DNA of 64,000 bases, from contig NZ_VTDO01000001.1 in NCBI RefSeq assembly GCF_015627125.1, positions 1-64,000 on the forward strand. Direction: 5' to 3'. This DNA comes from Acinetobacter rathckeae. GTDB taxonomy: Bacteria; Pseudomonadota; Gammaproteobacteria; Pseudomonadales; Moraxellaceae. The first letter of the stretch is position 1. Each line of letters opens with the position of its first letter. The notes under the pieces were generated by a model. That model was not told the origin of the DNA. It worked only from the letters and a program-made list of their open reading frames with translations, and did not search any database. Below, piece after piece: positions 28,295 to 39,342 of the stretch. The translations under genes were made by a program, and so were the position numbers.

Positions 28295-30589
28295 ATGGTC
28301 ACGGTACGTGAACAATTACCTGAACGACTGACTCAACTCACAGAAGAGACTGCTGTAAGCCATACTTTACAGCAACAAGACCTTGCTGAGTGGTTAGATC
28401 GAGTACGTCTTCAAACGGGCAGTGAGTTAAAACAGCTTGAAGATGTTGCGAAACATACACTAGAAAAAGAACAGCAATCACTTGTTCCTAGTCGAAACAA
28501 TACCTTTGTTACAGGTATTGGCGTTGCAGATATTTTGGCGCATTTATATGTCGATGAAGAAACACTCTCTGCTGCGGTACTTTACCGTAGTGTCAGGGAA
28601 GGGCGAACCTCTTTAGAAGAAGTTGAAGAAAACTACGGTAAAGAAGTTTTAGATCTTGTTCGTGGTACGCTTGCCATGGGTAAATTGTCAGAACTGATTG
28701 AGCAAAATAAACGTTTAGAAGATCATTTTAATAACAATAAGCGTGAGCATCTCACAGGCATTTATAAAATGCTGATTTCTGTGACAGAAGATGTCCGTGT
28801 GGTTTTAATTAAACTTGCAGAACGAACCTTTGAGCTTCGTGAGCTGGCAAAGTCGCCAAAAGACCGCCAAGAACGAGTGGCTCGAGAAATTTTAACCATT
28901 TACTCACCACTTGCACATCGTTTAGGCATTGCACAATTAAAGTGGGAACTTGAAGATTTAGCTTTTCGTTATCTTGCACCAGATCGTTACAAAGAAATTG
29001 CCAAGTTACTCAATGAAAAGCGTTTAGAGCGAGAGCAATATATTGAGGATGTTGTAAATCGCCTAAAAGGTGAGCTGAAGAAAATCAATATTGAGGCAGA
29101 CATTAGCGGTCGAGTCAAACATATTTACTCTATTTACCGTAAGATGAAGAGTAAAAATCTCAGCTTTGGCCAGTTATATGATATTCGGGCATTACGTGTA
29201 CTTGTGAACTCAGTGTCTGAGTGTTACCACGTTTTAGGCATTGTACATCAGATTTGGAGACATATTCCGCATCAGTTTGATGACTACATTACCAACCCCA
29301 AAGCCAATGGCTATCGCTCATTACATTCGGCTGTGATTGCAGATCATCGTTCGTTAGAAATACAAATTCGTACCCATGAAATGCACAATGAAGCTGAGCT
29401 TGGGGTCTGCTCACATTTCAATTATAAAGAAGGCGAGAAGTCGACTGATTTTTCATTTAATCATCGTTTACATTCATTACGTGCCGTACTTGAAAATTAT
29501 CAAGAGCGTAATGAAGCCAGTGCCCATGCTAAAGATGAAGAAGACTACGAAAATATACAAGATTTTGAAGACTTTGAGAAAATTTATGTCTTTAGCCGTG
29601 ATGGTGACATTAAAGAGCTACCACGATGGTCTACGGTTTTAGATTTTGCTTACCATGTACATACTGAAGTGGGTAATCACTGTTACGCTGCTCGTGTAAA
29701 CCAACGTTATGTGCCACTCACCTATAGTTTAAAAACAGGTGAGCAGGTCGAGATTTTTACCAAAAAAGACCGAGAGCCGAACCGTGATTGGTTAGTCAGT
29801 TCACTGGGTTATATTAAAACTGCTCGTGCTAGAGATAAGTTACGTCACTGGTTTAGACAGCAAGACCGCAGTAAAAACCTTGAGGTGGGGCGTGATTTAC
29901 TCACCAAAGAATTACAACGTCTGGCAATTCATCCTAAAAGTATTGACCTCAATGAATATTGTAACCACTTTAATGTTAAAACGGGTGATGATATTTTAGT
30001 GGCTTTGGTGAATGGTGATATTGGTTTACATGCACTCATGAACCAAGTGAATCGCCATATGAATATAGATCAGGACGAGCCTGAGCTGATTCTTAAACCA
30101 ACACTTAACCCTAGAGCCAGTCATACACTGTCTGCACATGGTATTTTAATTGATGGTTTAGACAATGTAGAGTTGAATATTGCACAGTGTTGTCAGCCTG
30201 TGCATGGTGAGCTGATTGGTGGTTACATCACGCTAAACCGTGGTGTCAGTATTCATAAAAAAGGTTGTCAGGACTATCTTCGTATGATTACCAATGAACC
30301 TGAACGTGCAGTTGATGCAGATTGGGAGTTACAACCCACACGTGGCCAAAGCATACAAATTGTGGTGGAAGCTTACGACCGCCGTGGTTTATTAAAAGAT
30401 CTGACCCAAGTCATTTTTGCCGACAATATTAATATTCGTCAAGTCAATACTATTTCAGAGAGTGATGGCATTGCAAATATGAAGCTCATGATAGAAGTGA
30501 AGGGTTTAGCACAATTGTCACGGCTGCTAGCACGCCTAGAGCAACAACCCGGAATTATTAGTGCAAGACGTTTAATTCAAGGCAATTAA
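28295..30589 (+). CDS. relA: RelA, (p)ppGpp synthetase I
   Basis: Ribosome-associated GTP pyrophosphokinase of the stringent response, 764 aa. The N-terminal hydrolase-like region lacks the HD pair needed for ppGpp breakdown, as in monofunctional RelA. The synthetase domain includes GRVKHIYSIYRKMK and NPKANGYRSLHSAVI; TGS (about 430-490), the Cys-containing zinc-finger region (NIAQCCQPVHG) and a C-terminal ACT domain follow. GGAGATAGGT precedes the ATG. Followed by a terminator-like hairpin and mazG. Confidence 0.95.
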   Translation: MVTVREQLPERLTQLTEETAVSHTLQQQDLAEWLDRVRLQTGSELKQLEDVAKHTLEKEQQSLVPSRNNTFVTGIGVADILAHLYVDEETLSAAVLYRSVREGRTSLEEVEENYGKEVLDLVRGTLAMGKLSELIEQNKRLEDHFNNNKREHLTGIYKMLISVTEDVRVVLIKLAERTFELRELAKSPKDRQERVAREILTIYSPLAHRLGIAQLKWELEDLAFRYLAPDRYKEIAKLLNEKRLEREQYIEDVVNRLKGELKKINIEADISGRVKHIYSIYRKMKSKNLSFGQLYDIRALRVLVNSVSECYHVLGIVHQIWRHIPHQFDDYITNPKANGYRSLHSAVIADHRSLEIQIRTHEMHNEAELGVCSHFNYKEGEKSTDFSFNHRLHSLRAVLENYQERNEASAHAKDEEDYENIQDFEDFEKIYVFSRDGDIKELPRWSTVLDFAYHVHTEVGNHCYAARVNQRYVPLTYSLKTGEQVEIFTKKDREPNRDWLVSSLGYIKTARARDKLRHWFRQQDRSKNLEVGRDLLTKELQRLAIHPKSIDLNEYCNHFNVKTGDDILVALVNGDIGLHALMNQVNRHMNIDQDEPELILKPTLNPRASHTLSAHGILIDGLDNVELNIAQCCQPVHGELIGGYITLNRGVSIHKKGCQDYLRMITNEPERAVDADWELQPTRGQSIQIVVEAYDRRGLLKDLTQVIFADNINIRQVNTISESDGIANMKLMIEVKGLAQLSRLLARLEQQPGIISARRLIQGN

Positions 30590-30590
30590 T

Positions 30591-30624
30591 TAAAAAGGTC
30601 AACTATTATTTGGTTGGCCTTTTA
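30591..30624 (+). terminator. probable terminator or attenuator after relA
   Basis: AAAAAGGTCAAC paired with GTTGGCCTTTTA (one wobble) around an 8-nt loop, in the 45-bp gap before mazG. The short T-run suggests partial termination. Confidence 0.6.
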
Positions 30625-30634
30625 GGTATACAAC

Positions 30635-31420
30635 ATGCAAGACCAAGCACCGATTGAAAAACTAAAACAGATTATGCAACTCCTGCGTGAAGAGTGCCCG
30701 TGGGATCAAAAGCAAACCCCTCAGAGTCTCACGAAATATGCTATTGAAGAAGCGTATGAGGTTGAAGATGCGGTACGCTCTGGGCAGATTCATGCCATTA
30801 AAGATGAGCTGGGTGACTTGCTGTTACAAGTAGTTTTTCAGTCACAAATGTATGATGAGCAGCAACAATTTAATTTTGATGATGTGGTCAATGCCATTAT
30901 TGAAAAACTGATTCGTCGCCACCCGCATGTGTTTGATAAACAAAATTTTGAATGCTTGACTGCCGATCAAGTAAAAGTCGTTTGGGATCAAATTAAACAG
31001 CAAGAAAATCAGCAACGTGGCGACAGTGAGTCACGTTTAGATGATGTGAAACATGGCCCTGCTTTAATACAGGCACAAGACATTCAGAAGAATGTGGCTC
31101 AAGTGGGTTTTGATTTTGCCACTGTGCAAGATGCCATGCAAAAAGTGCATGAAGAATGGGCAGAGCTTGATGAGGCAATACATAGCCAAGATCAGTCTAA
31201 AATTGAAGATGAGTTTGGTGATTGCCTATTTGCCATGATTAATGTGGGGCGAAAGCTCAATATATCGAGTGAAGTGGCATTGCTTTCAACGATTACAAAA
31301 TTTAGACGCCGTTTTGCTTTTATTGAGCAAGCCGCCCAACAACAAAAGACCACAACGGCTGAAATGACGCTTGAGCAGATGGATGCATTGTGGGATCAGG
31401 CCAAACTGCAAGAAAAATAG
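30635..31420 (+). CDS. mazG: MazG nucleoside triphosphate pyrophosphohydrolase
   Basis: All-alpha NTP pyrophosphatase that hydrolyses nucleotides to monophosphates and affects the stringent response. 261 aa with two MazG repeats, each with an acidic metal site: EEAYEVEDAV / KDELGDLLLQ in the first, and EEWAELDEAI / EDEFGDCLFA in the second. It sits next to relA, a pairing common in gammaproteobacteria. Confidence 0.94.
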   Translation: MQDQAPIEKLKQIMQLLREECPWDQKQTPQSLTKYAIEEAYEVEDAVRSGQIHAIKDELGDLLLQVVFQSQMYDEQQQFNFDDVVNAIIEKLIRRHPHVFDKQNFECLTADQVKVVWDQIKQQENQQRGDSESRLDDVKHGPALIQAQDIQKNVAQVGFDFATVQDAMQKVHEEWAELDEAIHSQDQSKIEDEFGDCLFAMINVGRKLNISSEVALLSTITKFRRRFAFIEQAAQQQKTTTAEMTLEQMDALWDQAKLQEK

Positions 31421-31425
31421 AACAG

Positions 31426-31782
31426 ATGATGAAACAAATTGCGCTTTGGTTGCTGTGTATAATGACAAGTGTGGTTTATGCAACGAACCCAACACAGTAT
31501 GACCAACAGTATTTAAAGTGGAAAGAAAATCAGTCGAGTTATGTCAAACAGCAGAATTCAGCTACAAGTAAAACAGTAAATCAGGTACAGGGTAAAATTT
31601 CTATTAATCAGGCTGATCTAAAAACGTTACAACAATTACATGGTGTCGGAGAGAAAAAAGCCCAAGCCATTATTGAGTATCGCCAAACACATGGCCCATT
31701 TAAGCAGCTCTCAGAGCTTAAAAATGTGTCTGGTATTGGTGAAAAACTTTTTGAAAAAAACAAAGATATTTTAGTTCTTTAA
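31426..31782 (+). CDS. ComEA-like helix-hairpin-helix protein
   Basis: 118-aa exported DNA-binding protein. From the ATG at 31426 (or 31429) it begins with a signal sequence (MMKQIALWLLCIMTSVVYA); the frame opens earlier, at 31390 inside mazG. The C-terminal half carries two HhH motifs (LKTLQQLHGVGEKKAQAIIE and LSELKNVSGIGEKLFEKNK), as in ComEA proteins that pull transforming DNA into the periplasm. With comF it is consistent with a naturally competent organism, although only these two com genes are visible. Confidence 0.85.
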   Translation: MMKQIALWLLCIMTSVVYATNPTQYDQQYLKWKENQSSYVKQQNSATSKTVNQVQGKISINQADLKTLQQLHGVGEKKAQAIIEYRQTHGPFKQLSELKNVSGIGEKLFEKNKDILVL

Positions 31783-31904
31783 AACTTGAGGGTGAAACTG
31801 GGGCATGCTTAGTATAAGATACCAAGAAATTGCCATACTAAGTTATGCAGTTTTAAAATTGGAAACAATGAATTATTCATTACAGACGTAGGAGAGAGCG
31901 TCTT

Positions 31905-33359
31905 TTGCACACTTTACGCGCGTCAAAATATGGCTTAGCCATTAAAAAATTACCACCATCAATTATTGAAGTGATTGATGTCTTAACTAAAGCTGGCTAT
32001 GAAGCCTATATTGTTGGGGGTGGTGTCAGAGATTTAATCTTGGGTTTAAGCCCAAAAGACTTTGATGCTGTGACCAATGCTACACCTGCACAAATTAAAG
32101 CCGCCTTTGGTCGTCGTTGTCGTATTATTGGTCGTCGTTTTGAGTTGGCCCATGTGTATATTGGCCGAGATCTGATAGAAGTTGCCACGTTTCGTGCACC
32201 ACCGAAAAAAGAAGTGACTAGTGCCCAAGGTATGATCTTACGAGATAACAACTGGGGTACAATTGAACAAGACTTTGCACGTCGTGATTTTTCAATTAAT
32301 GCCATGTATTATCAGCCAAGAAAGGGCATTATTTTAGATTTTTGCAACGCGATTGATGACATTGAAAGTAAAACATTACGTCTACTTGGTCAGCCTGCAA
32401 AACGCTTTGAGGAAGACCCAGTCCGTATGTTACGTACACTGCGTTTTGCTGCAAAGTTGAAATTTGATATTGCAGAAGATATTTTAAACGTTTTTACACC
32501 AGACATGGCGAAGCTGCTACGAGATATCTCACCTCATCGTTTATATGATGAGTCGCAGAAAATGTTTACTATGGGTGCGTTAAATCAGATATTACCTTTA
32601 CTGATTAAATTTGATATATGGAAACAACTGTTTGCAGATATCCCACCCAAAGTGACCCCATTTATAGAGCGTGTTGCTTGCAATACAGACCAGCGTATAC
32701 AAATGGGTAAAAGTATTAATCCTGCATTTTTCTATGCAGTATTATTGTGGGAAAAATTTGTAGAACGCACCCAGTTCTATTTAAATAAGCAATTGCCTCC
32801 TGCTGAAGCTCGAGCACAAGCAGGTTTAGATGTGATTAAGCGTCAATGCACACGTACGGTGATTCCTCGCTTTACTGAAACTTTTATTCGTGAAGTGTGG
32901 GAAATGCAAGTGCGTTTATTGAACCCTAAACCACAGCATATCGAAGCTTTGGCAGGGCATGCACGTTTTAGAGCTGGGTTTGACTTTTTGTACTTGCGTG
33001 AAAAATCAGGTGATACCACCACTGAGGGTATGGGGCAATGGTGGGAAGATTACCAACATCTATCTCGTGATCAAAAAGAGGTTGTGATTGCCAAATATAA
33101 TCGCCAGCGTAATAAAAAACGTCAACATCCTGTAGAAGTGATTGATACGCAAGCGCCTTTGGTTAAAGAGGAACGACCAAGATCGAAGTTCTCAAGAAAA
33201 GCGAAACCCAATACAGCTACAAATGCTGTTGCAAGTCATGGTCAGCAGAGTAAAAGTAGTGATCAAAACGTGACAGACATTGGTGTGAACCATCCTATCT
33301 TAAAGCGTAAGCGTGTACAGCGTAATTTATCTGATGTCACTTTTGGGCCAACACAATAA
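31905..33359 (+). CDS. pcnB: Poly(A) polymerase PcnB
   Basis: Class II nucleotidyltransferase adding poly(A) tails to RNA 3' ends and promoting decay. 484 aa, with the nucleotidyltransferase motif GGGVRDLILGLSPKDFDAVT and the following RRDFSINAMYY and FEEDPVRMLRTLRFAAKL. The C-terminal 80 residues form a basic, Lys/Arg/Ser-rich disordered tail. Starts with TTG at 31905, supported by AGGAGAGAG seven bases upstream. First gene of pcnB-folK-panB-panC. Confidence 0.93.
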   Translation: MHTLRASKYGLAIKKLPPSIIEVIDVLTKAGYEAYIVGGGVRDLILGLSPKDFDAVTNATPAQIKAAFGRRCRIIGRRFELAHVYIGRDLIEVATFRAPPKKEVTSAQGMILRDNNWGTIEQDFARRDFSINAMYYQPRKGIILDFCNAIDDIESKTLRLLGQPAKRFEEDPVRMLRTLRFAAKLKFDIAEDILNVFTPDMAKLLRDISPHRLYDESQKMFTMGALNQILPLLIKFDIWKQLFADIPPKVTPFIERVACNTDQRIQMGKSINPAFFYAVLLWEKFVERTQFYLNKQLPPAEARAQAGLDVIKRQCTRTVIPRFTETFIREVWEMQVRLLNPKPQHIEALAGHARFRAGFDFLYLREKSGDTTTEGMGQWWEDYQHLSRDQKEVVIAKYNRQRNKKRQHPVEVIDTQAPLVKEERPRSKFSRKAKPNTATNAVASHGQQSKSSDQNVTDIGVNHPILKRKRVQRNLSDVTFGPTQ

Positions 33360-33853
33360 TGCACATCACATATATTGGTTTGGGAAGTAACCTAGGTGAC
33401 TCAAGACACATTTTATGCCAAGCCGTGGCACAGCTTGCCACGCTCGGTACTATTAATGTGTCGCAGTTATACTCAACCCCTCCGATGGGACCACAAGATC
33501 AGCCAGACTACTTAAATGCTGTGGTCGAGCTAAAAACAACGCTTAAACCATTGGCCTTGCTTGATGCCTTACAAGCATTTGAGCAACAGTCTGGGCGTGT
33601 TCGGTTACGGCGTTGGGGCGAACGTACTTTAGATTTAGATTTGTTGTGGTATGACGATCAAAATCTAAAGTGTGATCGTTTAACTGTGCCACATATTGGT
33701 TTGCTAGAAAGAGACTTTGTTTTATTACCATTATTAGATTTAAACCCAGAAATGGTGGTGCAAGGTACGTTATTAAAGGCTTTAGATGTTGTAAAGCACA
33801 GTACTTTGGTACCAATTGCGACTGCTGATTGGTTCAAGCAAAATATACAGTGA
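33359..33853 (+). CDS. folK: HPPK, 6-hydroxymethyl-7,8-dihydropterin pyrophosphokinase
   Basis: Folate pathway enzyme, 164 aa. Signature RWGERTLDLDLLWYDD lies at about residues 84-99, GLGSNLGDS at the N-terminus. The start overlaps the pcnB stop (TAATG). Follows the order pcnB-folK-panB-panC found in many gammaproteobacteria. Confidence 0.94.
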   Translation: MHITYIGLGSNLGDSRHILCQAVAQLATLGTINVSQLYSTPPMGPQDQPDYLNAVVELKTTLKPLALLDALQAFEQQSGRVRLRRWGERTLDLDLLWYDDQNLKCDRLTVPHIGLLERDFVLLPLLDLNPEMVVQGTLLKALDVVKHSTLVPIATADWFKQNIQ

Positions 33854-33875
33854 AGAAATCGTTGAAGGATACGCC

Positions 33876-34688
33876 ATGATTAGTCTAAGTGATTTACGTC
33901 GCTTTAAAAAAGAAGGCCGAAAATTTTCATGCTTAACATGCTATGACGCGAGCATGTCTAAAGCCATGGAAGTTGCTCAGATTGATAGTGTCTTAATTGG
34001 TGACTCACTGGGTATGACGATACAAGGACATGATTCCACACTCCCTGTAACAGTGCGAGACATGGTGTACCATACAGCATGTGTACGCCGTGCAAACCAG
34101 CATGCTTTTATTATGGCTGACTTGCCATTTATGGCCTATGCAACGACGAATGATGCATTGAAGAATGCTAAAAAAGTCATGCAGGCGGGTGCACAAATGG
34201 TCAAAATCGAAGGCGGTGCTTGGCTTGCCGATACCGTTGCGTCATTAACTCGTAATGGTGTTCCTGTATGTATGCACTTAGGGCTTACACCACAGTCGGT
34301 TAATGTGTTTGGGGGGTATAAAGTTCAAGCAAGAACTCGCCAAGCTGCAGACACACTGCTTCAAGAGTGCCGTACTTTAGTTGAAGCAGGCGCCGCAATT
34401 TTATTGTTAGAGTGTGTGCCTGCCCAAGTTGGAAAAGAAGTTGCACAGGCCTTTCCAGAAACACCTGTTATTGGTATAGGCGCAGGTGCAGATACAGATG
34501 GACAAGTCTTGGTTGTACAAGATATGTTGGGTCTGACTCAAGGCCATGTTGCAAAATTTGTATATAATTTTATGAGCACACAATCTGGTCCTTATGCTAT
34601 TTTAGATGCAATAAAAACATACCACCATGCAGTGACAACAAATATATTTCCTGCATTAGAACAGACCTTTCAAATTGAGCTAAAATAA
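33876..34688 (+). CDS. panB: 3-methyl-2-oxobutanoate hydroxymethyltransferase
   Basis: First dedicated enzyme of pantothenate synthesis, making ketopantoate from ketoisovalerate and methylene-tetrahydrofolate. From ATG 33876 it is 270 aa; the frame opens at 33816 inside folK, but GAAGGA and the family start ([14 protein letters not shown]) support 33876. Motifs [17 protein letters not shown] and VKIEGG (catalytic and metal residues) are intact. The last codons overlap panC (TAATG). Confidence 0.95.
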   Translation: MISLSDLRRFKKEGRKFSCLTCYDASMSKAMEVAQIDSVLIGDSLGMTIQGHDSTLPVTVRDMVYHTACVRRANQHAFIMADLPFMAYATTNDALKNAKKVMQAGAQMVKIEGGAWLADTVASLTRNGVPVCMHLGLTPQSVNVFGGYKVQARTRQAADTLLQECRTLVEAGAAILLLECVPAQVGKEVAQAFPETPVIGIGAGADTDGQVLVVQDMLGLTQGHVAKFVYNFMSTQSGPYAILDAIKTYHHAVTTNIFPALEQTFQIELK

Positions 34689-35536
34689 TGAAAACTGAAA
34701 CCACCATACATGGCCTTGCTGCATCATTGCAAAGTGCACGTAGTGCAAAAAAAATCATTGGTTTTGTGCCAACAATGGGTAACTTGCATGAGGGGCATTT
34801 AAGCTTAGTTCGTGAGGCGAAAAAGATTTGTGATGTGGTCGTGGTTAGTATTTTTGTCAATCCGACCCAGTTTGGCCCGAATGAAGACTTTGAAAATTAC
34901 CCGCGTACTTGGGAACAAGATAGTCAACTGTTGGTCGATGTAGGTTGTGATATTATCTTTGCACCATCTGTTGAACAAATGTATGTTAAACAACCTGTTG
35001 TCACCCGCATACAAGTAACGGGTATTACAGATATTTTATGTGGTGCGTCACGTCCCGGTCATTTTGATGGTGTGGCGTTGGTGGTGACCAAACTTTTTAA
35101 TATTGTGCAGCCACACTATGCGTTTTTTGGACAAAAAGACTTTCAGCAAGTCGCTGTAGTGAAACAATTTGTACAAGACTTAAACCTTAATGTAGAAGTG
35201 ATTGCATCGCCGACCATTCGTGCTGAAGATGGCTTGGCACTTAGCTCTCGTAATGGCTATTTAAACGCTCAAGAAAGAGCAATCGCTCCCAATATTTATC
35301 AAAGTCTTTTACAAGCAGCACAAGCACTTCAAGCAGGTACAGCACTTGCCGAAGTACTTCATGGTATCAAAGAGCATTTAAAACGAGTAGGTTTTAGTAT
35401 TGACTACGTAGAAGCATTTACCCCTGATTTAACGCCTATACAAAGTACAGATACCGATGTGGTTTTATTTGTCGCAGCTAAACTGGGTACAACACGTTTA
35501 ATTGATAATTTACACGTAAAATTAATCACAGCTTAA
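34688..35536 (+). CDS. panC: Pantothenate synthetase
   Basis: ATP-dependent ligation of pantoate and beta-alanine. 282 aa with the nucleotidyltransferase signature [14 protein letters not shown] (HxGH) at about residues 30-43, [21 protein letters not shown] and the KMSKS-like SSRNGYL. Coupled to panB by an overlapping stop/start. Confidence 0.95.
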   Translation: MKTETTIHGLAASLQSARSAKKIIGFVPTMGNLHEGHLSLVREAKKICDVVVVSIFVNPTQFGPNEDFENYPRTWEQDSQLLVDVGCDIIFAPSVEQMYVKQPVVTRIQVTGITDILCGASRPGHFDGVALVVTKLFNIVQPHYAFFGQKDFQQVAVVKQFVQDLNLNVEVIASPTIRAEDGLALSSRNGYLNAQERAIAPNIYQSLLQAAQALQAGTALAEVLHGIKEHLKRVGFSIDYVEAFTPDLTPIQSTDTDVVLFVAAKLGTTRLIDNLHVKLITA

Positions 35537-35562
35537 ATATGTTCGTATGAAAGGATAGAGCG

Positions 35563-36414
35563 ATGAAGCGTATCTTGATTGTTACAGGCCAATCTGGTTC
35601 AGGTAAAACATCTGCACTTCAAGTTTTAGAAGACCTTGGTTATTACTGTATAGACAACTTACCGTTGGCCTTGTTACCAGAAATTGTGGCGAAACTTGAC
35701 CATGAAAATAACTTAGAGCAATTGGCTTTAGGGGTAGATGTTCGAAGCACTCAAGCAGATTTGCAAGATTTTGAAAATGTATTTGAGCAACTGCAACATC
35801 ATGGTTCGGTCGATATTATCTTTTTAAGCACAAAAGATGAACAAATTATTGCAAGATTTGGTGCATCTAGACGACCACACCCACTTACAGGACGGTGTCA
35901 AAGCCTAAATGAATGCATTCAAGAAGAAAAAAGTTTATTATTACCCATACAGCTCAGATCGACTGTAAATATAGATACCACAGATAAAAGTGTGCATGAC
36001 TTAAAACATACACTTTTAACGAAGCTTGGGCAGTCAGATAAACTGATTGTCATTTTACAATCATTTGGTTATAAACACGGTATTCCGCTAGATGCAGATT
36101 ATGTGTTTGATGTAAGACATTTGCCAAATCCGCACTGGGATTTGCAACTGAGAAAACTCTCTGGACTTGACCAACCCGTCCAGCAGTTTTTAGTCAAGCA
36201 TGACCAAGTAACAGACATGTATAATGACATTTATCTATTTTTACAAAAATGGTTGCCTGCATACTCAAAAGGCCATCGACACTATTTGACGGTATCGATT
36301 GGTTGTACAGGTGGGCAACACCGATCTGTTTACATGGTAGATAGACTTCAAAAAGCACTTGCTGCTGATTGGGCTATTCAAATTTTACATAGAGAAATGA
36401 AGCACTGGTCATGA
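35563..36414 (+). CDS. rapZ: RapZ, RNase adapter / nucleotide-binding protein
   Basis: P-loop protein of 283 aa. In enterobacteria it binds GlmZ/GlmY small RNAs and steers RNase E to control glucosamine-6-phosphate synthesis. Walker A GQSGSGKT is at 9-16; C-terminal [19 protein letters not shown] is the conserved family end. GAAAGGATAGAG precedes the ATG. It overlaps the next gene by four bases (ATGA), as in the rpoN-linked PTS-Ntr cluster, though rpoN and ptsN are not here. Confidence 0.9.
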   Translation: MKRILIVTGQSGSGKTSALQVLEDLGYYCIDNLPLALLPEIVAKLDHENNLEQLALGVDVRSTQADLQDFENVFEQLQHHGSVDIIFLSTKDEQIIARFGASRRPHPLTGRCQSLNECIQEEKSLLLPIQLRSTVNIDTTDKSVHDLKHTLLTKLGQSDKLIVILQSFGYKHGIPLDADYVFDVRHLPNPHWDLQLRKLSGLDQPVQQFLVKHDQVTDMYNDIYLFLQKWLPAYSKGHRHYLTVSIGCTGGQHRSVYMVDRLQKALAADWAIQILHREMKHWS

Positions 36415-36680
36415 TTGACACAACAGTAGATGTAATTAACAAACTTGGTTTACACGCTCGAGCCTCTGGAAAGCTCATTGAAGTGACCACGAAGTTCCAA
36501 TCGAGCATTCAACTTGGAAAAGGTGAAAAACTGATTGATGCTAAAAATATTATGGCGTTACTCATGTTAGGTGCAGGTAAAGGAACAACGTTACGTTTAG
36601 TGGTCACAGGGCCAGATGAAGAACAGGCAGTCACAGATGTGAAAGCACTGTTCACCGCAAAATTTTATGAGGCAGATTAA
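36411..36680 (+). CDS. ptsO: NPr, HPr-like phosphocarrier of the nitrogen PTS
   Basis: HPr family, 89 aa, with phosphorylatable His15 in GLHARAS. The position of regulatory Ser46 of classical HPr is Asn ([11 protein letters not shown]), which fits the PTS-Ntr type that does not rely on HPr kinase. Coupled to rapZ by ATGA and followed by darP three bases later. Confidence 0.88.
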   Translation: MIDTTVDVINKLGLHARASGKLIEVTTKFQSSIQLGKGEKLIDAKNIMALLMLGAGKGTTLRLVVTGPDEEQAVTDVKALFTAKFYEAD

Positions 36681-36682
36681 TC

Positions 36683-37234
36683 GTGGCACGTCGACCGCAA
36701 AAAAGCTATAGCAATGAAGATTTTGAATCTTTAGAAGGCCGCGCGAGTAAAAGTGAGCAAAAACGTGCTGTACAACGTATGGCCGCACTTGGTGAACAAC
36801 TGGCAGAACTTTCAACAAAACAGATTCAACAGCTTCCTGTTGATGAACGTCTGATCGATGCATTGCTTGATGTGCAACAAATCACATCATTTGAAGCACG
36901 TCGTCGCCAATTTCAACGTATTGGTAAACTACTGCGTAATGAAGATGAAGAGATGGTACTGTCTTATCTAACACCAAAGCAAGGCTTGAAAAAGCAAGCT
37001 CAGTTGGTACGTTGGGTTGATCGTATGATTGAACAAGGCGACAGTGCGATACATGATTTTAGTAAGCATTTTAATGCCACTGAAAAGCATACCTTACGTC
37101 AGCATGTGTTACGTTACCACCGTGATAAAAGCCTACAAGCGACAGCTGAAGAGCTAGAACAAGCCAGACAAAAAGTACTGAATTACGTACAACAAGTGGC
37201 TTTGCTTTCAGATCAGGGCAAATCTCGTGGTTAA
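36683..37234 (+). CDS. darP: DarP (YjgA), ribosome-associated protein
   Basis: DUF615/YjgA family, 183 aa, highly charged and helical, which binds late 50S precursors and helps form the peptidyl transferase centre. Family landmarks: a basic N-terminus, FEARRRQFQRIGKLLR and LRQHVLRYHRDK. Starts with GTG at 36683, preceded by GAGGCAG. End of the rapZ-ptsO-darP unit. Confidence 0.88.
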   Translation: MARRPQKSYSNEDFESLEGRASKSEQKRAVQRMAALGEQLAELSTKQIQQLPVDERLIDALLDVQQITSFEARRRQFQRIGKLLRNEDEEMVLSYLTPKQGLKKQAQLVRWVDRMIEQGDSAIHDFSKHFNATEKHTLRQHVLRYHRDKSLQATAEELEQARQKVLNYVQQVALLSDQGKSRG

Positions 37235-37414
37235 TAGTGTGGCCATTCCACACGGCTAATTGTCATATAAGCATTGATCTGTTTTTGCAGTTGTGTAAAA
37301 TCAATGCCACTATTTTTTCTACCACCACCGTTTTTATTTTTGAGGTCTAACCTTCATCATAATCTTGCGGTGATATGCTCCTTGGTATGGGGCATCACTC
37401 CTTAAGGATTTTTT

Positions 37415-39337
37415 ATGCCAATTATAACTTTGCCAAATGGCGACAAAAAACAATTCGACCATGCTGTATCTGTCATGGACGTTGCACAAAGTATTGGGCC
37501 TGGGCTTGCTAAAAATACAGTTGCAGGAAAAGTAAACGGCCAATTGGTCGATGCGTGCGACTTAATTACCAATGATGCAACTTTACAAATTATTACCCCA
37601 AAAGATGATGAAGGTCTAGAAATCATACGCCATTCATGTGCTCACTTGGTTGGTCATGCTGTGAAGCAATTATTTCCAGAAGCTAAAATGGTGATTGGGC
37701 CTGTGATTGAAGAAGGCTTTTATTACGATATTCAAATGCCACGTCCATTAACACTAGAGGATATGGCTAAAATTGAAGAACGTATGAAATCTTTGATTGC
37801 ACAAGACTACGACGTGGTGAAGAAAATGACACCACGTGCTGAAGTGATTAGTGTGTTTGAAGCACGCGGTGAAGAGTATAAATTACGCCTTGTTCATGAT
37901 ATGCCAGATGAACAGCAAATGGGTTTGTACTACCATCAAGAATATGTAGATATGTGTCGTGGCCCACACGTACCAAACACTAAATTTTTAAAGTCATTTA
38001 AGTTGACTAAAATTTCTGGTGCCTATTGGCGTGGCGATGCGAAAAACGAACAGCTACAACGTGTGTACGGTACAGCATGGGCAGATAAAAAACAGCTTGC
38101 TGCTTATGTTAAGCGTATTGAAGAAGCAGAAAAACGTGACCACCGTAAAATTGGTAAAGCATTAGATTTATTTCACATGCAAGAAGAAGCACCAGGTATG
38201 GTGTTTTGGCACCCAAATGGTTGGACAATTTATCAAGCACTTGAGCAATACATGCGTCAAGTGCAAGCGCAACACAATTATCAAGAAGTGCGTACACCGC
38301 AAATTGTTGATTTTGTATTGTGGGAAAAGTCAGGCCATGCGGCAAACTATGCTGAAAATATGTTTACCACACATTCAGAAAGCCGTAACTATGCCATTAA
38401 GCCAATGAACTGCCCATGTCACGTGCAGATTTTTAACCAAGGGTTGAAATCTTACCGTGAGTTACCAATTCGTATGGCTGAGTTTGGTTCTTGTCACCGT
38501 AATGAGCCATCAGGTTCACTACATGGTATTATGCGTGTGCGTGGCTTTACGCAAGATGACGGTCATATTTTCTGTACTAAAGAACAAATTGGTCAAGAAG
38601 TTGCTGAATTTATTCAGCTTACCCTAGATGTCTACAAAGACTTTGGCTTTGAAGATGTACAAATGAAGTTGTCTACACGCCCAGAAAAGCGTGTGGGTGA
38701 AGATGCATTATGGGATATGGCTGAAAAATCTCTGGCAGATGCACTTGATGATGCAGGCTTAGAGTGGGAACTACTTCCGGGTGAGGGTGCATTTTATGGC
38801 CCTAAAATTGAGTTTTCTCTTAAGGACTGCTTAGGTCGTGTTTGGCAGTGTGGTACAATTCAGTGTGACTTTAACCTACCTGAACGCTTAGATGCCTCGT
38901 TTGTCACAGAAGACAACGAACGAGATCAGCCAGTCATGTTGCACCGTGCAATTCTTGGTAGCTTTGAGCGATTTATTGGTATACTTATTGAACACTACGC
39001 AGGTTTTATGCCACCATGGTTAGCACCAGTGCAAGTTTGCGTGATGAACATTACCGACACTCAGTCTGCAGCATGTAATAACGTGGTAGAAACACTGAAA
39101 GCCCAAGGGATTCGTGCAATTTCAGACTTGAGAAACGAAAAAATTGGCTTTAAAATTCGTGAACGTACCTTAGAGCGTATTCCATATCTATTGGTTCTTG
39201 GTGACCGAGAAGTAGAGGAAGGTACAGTGAATGTACGTACACGTTCAGGAACAAATTTGGGTACTATGTCAACAGAGGCTTTCGTTGATCTAGTAAAATC
39301 AGCCGTTGCCGAACGTGGCCGGCATATTGTGGAGTAA
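37415..39337 (+). CDS. thrS: Threonyl-tRNA synthetase
   Basis: Class II aminoacyl-tRNA synthetase, 640 aa: TGS domain (1-61), editing domain with [16 protein letters not shown] (about 72-87) and the catalytic core with the zinc ligands Cys/His/His ([24 protein letters not shown]) and motif 3 [20 protein letters not shown] lies before the ATG. infC follows after five bases, the usual thrS-infC order. Confidence 0.96.
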   Translation: MPIITLPNGDKKQFDHAVSVMDVAQSIGPGLAKNTVAGKVNGQLVDACDLITNDATLQIITPKDDEGLEIIRHSCAHLVGHAVKQLFPEAKMVIGPVIEEGFYYDIQMPRPLTLEDMAKIEERMKSLIAQDYDVVKKMTPRAEVISVFEARGEEYKLRLVHDMPDEQQMGLYYHQEYVDMCRGPHVPNTKFLKSFKLTKISGAYWRGDAKNEQLQRVYGTAWADKKQLAAYVKRIEEAEKRDHRKIGKALDLFHMQEEAPGMVFWHPNGWTIYQALEQYMRQVQAQHNYQEVRTPQIVDFVLWEKSGHAANYAENMFTTHSESRNYAIKPMNCPCHVQIFNQGLKSYRELPIRMAEFGSCHRNEPSGSLHGIMRVRGFTQDDGHIFCTKEQIGQEVAEFIQLTLDVYKDFGFEDVQMKLSTRPEKRVGEDALWDMAEKSLADALDDAGLEWELLPGEGAFYGPKIEFSLKDCLGRVWQCGTIQCDFNLPERLDASFVTEDNERDQPVMLHRAILGSFERFIGILIEHYAGFMPPWLAPVQVCVMNITDTQSAACNNVVETLKAQGIRAISDLRNEKIGFKIRERTLERIPYLLVLGDREVEEGTVNVRTRSGTNLGTMSTEAFVDLVKSAVAERGRHIVE

Positions 39338-39342
39338 GAAAG

